The translations under genes and the position numbers were made by a program. Positions 58,977 to 64,000 of a stretch of DNA of 64,000 nt are shown piece after piece (position 1 is the first letter of the stretch; each line of letters starts with the position of its first letter). This DNA comes from an uncultured Lachnospiraceae bacterium (GTDB lineage: Bacteria > Bacillota > Clostridia > Lachnospirales > Lachnospiraceae): the NCBI GenBank assembly GCA_910578115.1, contig CAJTPO010000009.1, forward strand, positions 32,730-96,729, written 5' to 3'. The notes beneath the pieces are model-generated. The model searched no databases and had not been told where the DNA came from. It saw only the letters and a list, made by a program, of their open reading frames with translations.

Positions 58977-60965
58977 CTAAATATGATTCGCGACCTCAAA
59001 TGCATCCCAGATCGCATACATAATATTGCTCACCTTCTTTGCATCCCCCAGCAGATAAATCTCCGGCACCTTAAACTCCAGCTCGTGATACAGGCTGTCC
59101 TCTTCCTTGTAGCCGACGGACAGAATCACGCTGTCGCAGACAATATCCTTCCCGCCGTCCGCACACTCCACGCTGAGCACGCCGTCATGATACCCTGTGG
59201 CCTTCGCCCCGGTCACCACTTCGATTCCGTTGTAAGGGATCAGCTCTTCCAGCATATCCTTGTTCGCATGGCACAGCGGTCCGTTCACCGCCAGAATCTT
59301 GTCAAGCGCCTCCACGATCGTGACTTTCCGACCGCGCTGTGCCAGCCAAAGAGCCGTCTCACAGCCCACCAGACCGCCGCCGATCACCACGGTGCGCTCC
59401 CCGCAATCCTTCTGCCCCAGCAGCACTTCCGCCGCCGTGAAGGTATGCGCGTCGTCCCCCAGAGAAAAGACCTTCGGCGTAGAACCGGTGGCCACGATCA
59501 CCGTATCGTATCCGCCGTCCAGCGCCTCCTTCGCCGTCACCTCATGGTTCAGCTGTACCGGTACGTTCAGCTTCTGCAGCTGTACCGCATACCATTTCGC
59601 CAGCGCGATATCGTCTTCCTTGAACTCCGGCGCGCCGCCCGGTAACAGATTACCGCCCAGCTGCGCGCCCTTCTCGAAAAGCGCCGGCTTATGGCCTCGC
59701 AGCGCCAGCACCCTTGCCGCCTCGCAGCCGGCAACGCCGCCGCCCACGATCATAACCTTTTTCGCCTTAAGGATCGGCTCATAGGCCGTCACCCGCTCTC
59801 TTGCCGCCTGCGGGTTGACCGCACAGTTGATCATGGAATACTCCTGGATCCTGCCCATACAGCCTTCATGGCAGGAAATGCAGGGCCTGATCTCGTCCCG
59901 CCTGCCGGCACGCAGCTTATTCACATAATCCGGTTCCGCCAGCAGCGGCCGTCCCAGGCTGATGATATCACAGTCCCCGTTTTCCAGAGAGGCAAGCGCC
60001 ATATCCGGGTCGTCCATGCGTCCCGCACACAGCACGGGCACGTCCACCACTTCCTTCACCATCTTACAGTAAGTCCGGAAAAGCCCCTTCTCCTGATACA
60101 TCGGCGGATGGTTCCACCACCATGCGTCGTAAGTGCCAACGTCCGTATCCAACGCGTCATAGCCGTAGAAAGCCAAAAGCTTCGCCGCCTCTAAGCCCTC
60201 CTCGATATCACGGCCCTTTTCCTCGAACTCTTCTCCCGGCAGAGCGCCCACCCGCCAGTCCTTGATCATGCTCTTTACGCTGAAACGAAGCGCCACCGGG
60301 AAATCCTGTCCGCAGCGGAACTTGATCTCCTCCACCACTTCTCTCGCAAACCGCAGCCTGTTCTCCAGTGAACCGCCGTACTCGTCCGTGCGCAGATTGA
60401 ACATGGAGATGGCGAACTGATCCAGCAGATACCCCTCGTGAACCGCATGAATCTCCACGCCGTCAAAGCCTGCGCGCTTCGCATTGTAAGCCCCGTCACC
60501 GAAAGACTTCACGATACTGTGAATCTCCTCCACCGTCAGCGCCCGGCAGGTCTTGTCAAGCCACCTGTGCGGAATCTCCGAAGGTGCCACCGGCGGAAAT
60601 TCCCCCAGATTCGTGGGAATCGTCACACGCCCGAAGCCGCCCGACATCATCAGGAAGATCTTACTGCCGTAGGCATGCACCCGCTCCGTCATCTCCCGTC
60701 CCGTGCGGATAAAGTGCACCGGATTGTAGGTGGAATTGGGGCAGTTCGGCATACTCGGCTTCTCCACCTTACAGTCGGAAAAAGTAACCCCGGTGATGAT
60801 CAGGCCGGTGCCTCCCTTTGCCCGCTCCACATAGTAATCAATGCCCCGCTGGTTGAAGCCGCCCTCCGAATCCGAAAGCCCCAGCGGCCCCATAGGCGCC
60901 ATGGCAAAGCGGTTCTTGATGGTAAGCGAACCGATCTTCACCGGTGTAAAAAGTTTCTCATACAT
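58977..60965 (-). CDS. Old Yellow Enzyme-type NADH:flavin/Fe-S/FAD oxidoreductase (2,4-dienoyl-CoA reductase-like)
   Basis: A 662-residue three-cofactor reductase. An FMN TIM barrel comes first (about 1-340: NRFAMAPMGPLG, EIHAVHEGYLLDQF). A [4Fe-4S] cysteine cluster follows (CISCHEGCMGR, NCAVNP). Two Rossmann motifs then bind FAD and NAD(P)H (VGGGVAGCEAARVLALRG and IGGGLVGCETALWLAQRG). This architecture matches 2,4-dienoyl-CoA reductase and related enoate or bile-acid reductases of gut Clostridia. A LysR regulator gene lies about 170 bases upstream on the same strand. The substrate cannot be assigned. Confidence 0.92.
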   Translation of the reverse strand: MYEKLFTPVKIGSLTIKNRFAMAPMGPLGLSDSEGGFNQRGIDYYVERAKGGTGLIITGVTFSDCKVEKPSMPNCPNSTYNPVHFIRTGREMTERVHAYGSKIFLMMSGGFGRVTIPTNLGEFPPVAPSEIPHRWLDKTCRALTVEEIHSIVKSFGDGAYNAKRAGFDGVEIHAVHEGYLLDQFAISMFNLRTDEYGGSLENRLRFAREVVEEIKFRCGQDFPVALRFSVKSMIKDWRVGALPGEEFEEKGRDIEEGLEAAKLLAFYGYDALDTDVGTYDAWWWNHPPMYQEKGLFRTYCKMVKEVVDVPVLCAGRMDDPDMALASLENGDCDIISLGRPLLAEPDYVNKLRAGRRDEIRPCISCHEGCMGRIQEYSMINCAVNPQAARERVTAYEPILKAKKVMIVGGGVAGCEAARVLALRGHKPALFEKGAQLGGNLLPGGAPEFKEDDIALAKWYAVQLQKLNVPVQLNHEVTAKEALDGGYDTVIVATGSTPKVFSLGDDAHTFTAAEVLLGQKDCGERTVVIGGGLVGCETALWLAQRGRKVTIVEALDKILAVNGPLCHANKDMLEELIPYNGIEVVTGAKATGYHDGVLSVECADGGKDIVCDSVILSVGYKEEDSLYHELEFKVPEIYLLGDAKKVSNIMYAIWDAFEVANHI

Positions 60966-61136
60966 GCTGTAACCCTCCTGTTCGTAATATTTTCAACCCT
61001 TATGCGTTGTCACTGCCTTTGCAGTAAATGCAAAGACCCGGGCTGAACTGTTACATATTTTTTACTATAAGAAAATATTACCACCGTCCGGCCCGGTCCA
61101 CTATCAACGAAACCATATCACCTGCCAACAATCCTT

Positions 61137-62000
61137 TTATACGATGCCCTGCACCAGCTCCAAAATTCCTTTCTCTTCCTTCCTCTCTTCCCGCACAACA
61201 ATGGAAATCTTCCACGGCAGCGAATCCGAAAGCCCGATCATCCGCAGGCCGTCCTGTTTGATCTCATCCCGGTGAATATCGACCACGATCCCCAGCCCGA
61301 TCTTTTCCTTGCAGAAACGATAGATCAGCTGTCCCTCCATGGTCTTTACTACAATATCTGGAGCAAACCCGAAATCCCGGCACCGCTCCACCAGACTGTG
61401 ATAGCAGGAGAATTTTTCATTCAGTGAGATCAACGGCTCCCCCTGCAGGTCCTGCACGGACAGACTCTCCCGCCCGTAAAGCGGATGCCCCTCGTAGACC
61501 AGCACGGACAGCTGAATGCGAAACAACTCCTTCACCCACAGTTCCCGGCTGCCCACCTGCCCGATCACGAAACCGACATCCAGCTCTCTTTTCAGCACCT
61601 TATCCAGCACATCCTGATTTGAAGCTTCCTCCCACTGAATCGTCATCGCCGGACAACGCTTCTTATACGCTTCCAGCTTCTGCAGCGGAAACACGTTCAA
61701 CACCCCACAGGAAAACCCGATTTCCATCCTGCTGCCCCGGTTCCGAAACCGCCGGATCCCGGTCTCCAGCGCATCCATCTCCTGCAGCAGCGTGCGGCTG
61801 TTCTCATACAGATAAACGCCGCTGTCCGTGGGCAGCATCCCGCCCGGCGTGCGCGTAAACAATTCCGTGTCCAGATCCGTCTCCAGATTATGGATCACCC
61901 TGCTCAATCCCTGCGGTGTGATAAAAAGCTGCTTCGCCGCCTTATTGACGCTCTTTTCCTCGTATACCCGTAAAAATGCTCTCAGATCCTTTGTGTCCAT
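61137..62000 (-). CDS. LysR-family transcriptional regulator
   Basis: About 287 residues. The N-terminal winged helix-turn-helix is clear (MDTKDLRAFLRVYEEKSVNK, KQLFITPQGLSRVIHNLE), followed by the effector-binding domain. The ATG at 62000 is preferred; a GTG nine bases upstream is also in frame. It is encoded just upstream of the flavin oxidoreductase in the same direction and probably controls it. The gene before it ends 12 bases away, so it may be part of a short operon. Confidence 0.88.
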   Translation of the reverse strand: MDTKDLRAFLRVYEEKSVNKAAKQLFITPQGLSRVIHNLETDLDTELFTRTPGGMLPTDSGVYLYENSRTLLQEMDALETGIRRFRNRGSRMEIGFSCGVLNVFPLQKLEAYKKRCPAMTIQWEEASNQDVLDKVLKRELDVGFVIGQVGSRELWVKELFRIQLSVLVYEGHPLYGRESLSVQDLQGEPLISLNEKFSCYHSLVERCRDFGFAPDIVVKTMEGQLIYRFCKEKIGLGIVVDIHRDEIKQDGLRMIGLSDSLPWKISIVVREERKEEKGILELVQGIV

Positions 62001-62011
62001 TCTCCCCACAC

Positions 62012-62986
62012 CTATTTCATGTGTTTCATTGCCTGATATTTTCGCACCAGACTGTCCCTCGGCTCGATCTTCTTCCCAATCCCATATTCATATACTGTCG
62101 TCCAAAGCTCATCCGCTTCCATCCACTCTACCACCTGCAGCGCACAAAACAACGTGATCTCCTCATTCCTGTGCCTGGAATTCTGGAAGAAAAACTCTAT
62201 CCCGGAAGCCGGTTCCGCCAGTTCGATCGCCGTCATCAGAACCATCTCACATAAGCAGTTGATCTCATCCTCCAGCTGGTATGTGCTGTCATACTTTTTC
62301 AGTCCGCCCAGTTTCTCTTTTCTCTCATCGATCAGCCTCCCCGCCTCTTCAATCGCCATATACTTTACGTCGCTGGTCTTCAACTCATCCAGCAGTACGT
62401 TTAACTGATAAATTTGCAGGGCCTCTCTGCTCAATCCCCCACTTACCGCATCATTCAACAGTATCGCTATCTTCTCCCGGGAATACCCGTTGCAGAACCA
62501 TTTCTTCACCACCAGTCGAAACAGCTTCGGCTGTTCCCAGCCCACAGAGCGGAACGCGTCATCCGTAGAAAAAAGATAATAATTGCATGCAGTACACAGC
62601 ATACGATATAAGTCAGACAACAGCCTCGCCGATTTATCACAATTCTCATCCTCCGCCGGGATCTTCTCCAACGCCTTAATATAATTCTTAACCAAAAACC
62701 GCCATTTGGGTCTCTGATTCTTGGGAATCACCCGATTCGGCGCAAAATAATTCTGGGCATAGGCATTCTCCAAAAATACCGGAATCTCCTGCTCCAGTTT
62801 CTCGAAACTTATCGTATCTTTCTTCGCCACACTCCTGGCATCTTCCCCTGCCAAAACGCCCTGAATGACCAGGTCTATCTCCTCTTTCTGGCCTTTTGTA
62901 AATTTTTTATAGCTTTCCGCAAAAGCTTTTTCCAGCAGCTCTCTGTCCGCCGCTTTTATCAGCTCCCTGAATTCCTGTATCTTCAT
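62012..62986 (-). CDS. Unknown cytoplasmic protein, mostly helical
   Basis: About 325 residues with no recognised domain, signal peptide or membrane segment. The sequence is rich in charged and hydrophobic residues in helical periodicity. The first ~60 residues (IQEFRELIKAADRELLEKAF, FTKGQKEEIDLVIQGVLAG) weakly resemble the start of DUF6155-type proteins. The ATG at 62986 follows GGAGG by eight bases; a GTG six bases upstream is too close to that site. It precedes the LysR gene by about a dozen bases. Function cannot be proposed. Confidence 0.7.
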   Translation of the reverse strand: MKIQEFRELIKAADRELLEKAFAESYKKFTKGQKEEIDLVIQGVLAGEDARSVAKKDTISFEKLEQEIPVFLENAYAQNYFAPNRVIPKNQRPKWRFLVKNYIKALEKIPAEDENCDKSARLLSDLYRMLCTACNYYLFSTDDAFRSVGWEQPKLFRLVVKKWFCNGYSREKIAILLNDAVSGGLSREALQIYQLNVLLDELKTSDVKYMAIEEAGRLIDERKEKLGGLKKYDSTYQLEDEINCLCEMVLMTAIELAEPASGIEFFFQNSRHRNEEITLFCALQVVEWMEADELWTTVYEYGIGKKIEPRDSLVRKYQAMKHMK

Positions 62987-63219
62987 AGGCACGCCCTCCC
63001 AAACTGACTATTATCTGCCGCCGTTTCTTTTGTTCCTGTTTCCTGCAGTCGTTCTCTCTATCCTGAAACCGACAGGTTTGGTTTATTGTATCATGAACAC
63101 TTCAACACAACAACACGGAATCTTTTACCTGCAGAATCATAAATCAAGCTCCGTTAACAATAATCCTATGTTATAATTTCTAAGGAAAGTATCAGATTCA
63201 GAACAAACAGAAAGGTATC

Positions 63220-63945
63220 GTGAAAAATTTGAATGACCAATTCATCCGACAGATCATCATAGACTGGAACAAAATAGAAACCCACAGCTATCTGAGAAAG
63301 ATCCCGGCCCTCTGCAGACTGGACAGACTGGAATTCACGCGGCCTGTCACCTTTTTCGTAGGGGAGAACGGCAGCGGAAAATCCACGCTGCTGGAAGCGA
63401 TTGCCGTCGCCTATGGTTTTAACCCCGAAGGCGGCACGAGAAACTATAATTTCTCCACCTATGACTCCCACTCCGGCCTCCATGAAGCCATCACCATAGC
63501 CAAAGGCTACCGTCGGGCGCGGGGCGGTTATTTCCTGCGGGCGGAAAGCTTCTATAATGTGGCCACCAAAGAAGAAGATTATGCCGACGCAGACCACCCT
63601 TCCGAGCATTATCACGAGAAATCCCACGGCGAGAGCTTCCTTGCCCTTGCCCAGAAGAGGCTCAATCCCGACGGCGTCTATATCTTCGACGAGCCGGAAG
63701 CAGCCCTCTCGCCGCAGCGCCAGCTGACACTGCTGATGGAGATCTGCAACTGTGCCAGAAGCGGCTCCCAGTTCATCATCGTCAGCCATTCCCCGATCCT
63801 GTTAAGTATCCCTGGAGCCGAGATCCTGACTTTCGACGACGGGACGGTGCATCCCTGCACCTATGAGGAGACGGACAGCTACCAGATTACAAAGATGTTT
63901 ATTGACAACCGGGAACAGATTCTGCAGCGGCTGATCAACGAGTGA
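63220..63945 (+). CDS. AAA ATPase of the ABC/RecF-like (AAA_21) type
   Basis: A 241-residue single-domain ATPase. Walker A is GENGSGKSTLLEAI near residue 48, signature-like SHGESFLALAQ near 135, Walker B GVYIFDEPEAALSP near 150, and the H-loop IVSHSPILLS near 190. The start is GTG with AAAGG a few bases before it. It is complete and lacks coiled-coil or TOPRIM extensions, unlike OLD nucleases. It stands alone and diverges from the unknown-protein gene. Small ATPases of this type are common and mostly uncharacterised. Confidence 0.87.
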   Translation: MKNLNDQFIRQIIIDWNKIETHSYLRKIPALCRLDRLEFTRPVTFFVGENGSGKSTLLEAIAVAYGFNPEGGTRNYNFSTYDSHSGLHEAITIAKGYRRARGGYFLRAESFYNVATKEEDYADADHPSEHYHEKSHGESFLALAQKRLNPDGVYIFDEPEAALSPQRQLTLLMEICNCARSGSQFIIVSHSPILLSIPGAEILTFDDGTVHPCTYEETDSYQITKMFIDNREQILQRLINE

Positions 63946-63950
63946 AGCGC

Positions 63951-64000
63951 TTACAGATCAGCTTCCGTCTTTTTCATATAGCAGATATAAGCCTGGGCCG
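63951..64000 (-). CDS. Possible C-terminal end of a gene running off the window
   Basis: On the minus strand, 15 open codons (AQAYICYMKKTEADL) lead from the window edge to TAA, five bases past the ATPase stop. The composition is protein-like, but the length is too short to be sure. Confidence 0.3.
   Translation of the reverse strand, partial: AQAYICYMKKTEADL

Overview
The window looks like a chromosomal segment from a Lachnospiraceae-type Clostridia (gut Firmicute) with roughly half G+C. Supporting features are Shine-Dalgarno sites of the AAGGAGG/ATGGAGG type, carbohydrate ABC importers with LacI or YesMN-type regulators, a T-box leader in front of a lone TrpB2-type gene, AAA-ATPase-like/PD-(D/E)XK (DUF1703-type) and HipA-like genes, and Gram-positive two-component systems. 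No rRNA, tRNA, CRISPR array, integrase or transposase was recognised. Family names come from reading the translations; no database search was run.

Layout. (1) 0.2-7.9 kb, minus strand: an operon of a CPBP protease, an AAA/PD-(D/E)XK protein, an MsmX/UgpC-like ATPase, two sugar permeases and an odd solute-binding lipoprotein. (2) 8.1-14.6 kb, minus strand: a catabolic operon of a fucose/arabinose-isomerase-like enzyme, a split transketolase, an FGGY kinase and a DUF5060/DUF4038 glycosidase, with a divergent LacI regulator at 15 kb. The set fits the transketolase route for the branched pentose D-apiose. (3) 16-24 kb: an SDR, a phosphatidylethanolamine operon (VTT protein, pssA, psd) ending in a histidine kinase with a divergent response regulator, then a second two-component system and a repeat-rich lipoprotein. 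(4) 24.5-31.4 kb: an accessory stretch with a Septu-like ATPase/HNH pair followed closely by a serine hydrolase, two membrane proteins, and a HipB-HipS-like fusion next to a HipT-like kinase. (5) 31.7-38.1 kb: a LacI-controlled ABC importer plus a GH13 alpha-glucosidase. (6) 38.2-47.5 kb: an Lpl-type ABC importer, two paralogous clan-A glycosidases and a YesMN-type two-component pair. (7) 47.5-64 kb: T-box and trpB2, an ECF sigma factor with a beta-solenoid-like partner, a domain-permuted GH3, a HIRAN protein that looks like a fusion remnant, NUDIX, thioesterase, UvrD-like helicase, an Old Yellow Enzyme-type flavoprotein, LysR, an unknown protein and an AAA ATPase.

How they work together. Three importer systems but only one transport ATPase are present, so the ATPase near 4-5 kb may energise the other two. 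The cytoplasmic glycosidases next to each importer suggest uptake of intact glycosides followed by intracellular cleavage. The most unusual non-coding signals are a ~90-base hairpin element repeated directly upstream of two unrelated genes (36.3 and 58.5 kb), and a second pair of 24-base palindromes in the leaders of two ABC genes (33.0 and 41.5 kb). Both families end at a Shine-Dalgarno sequence.
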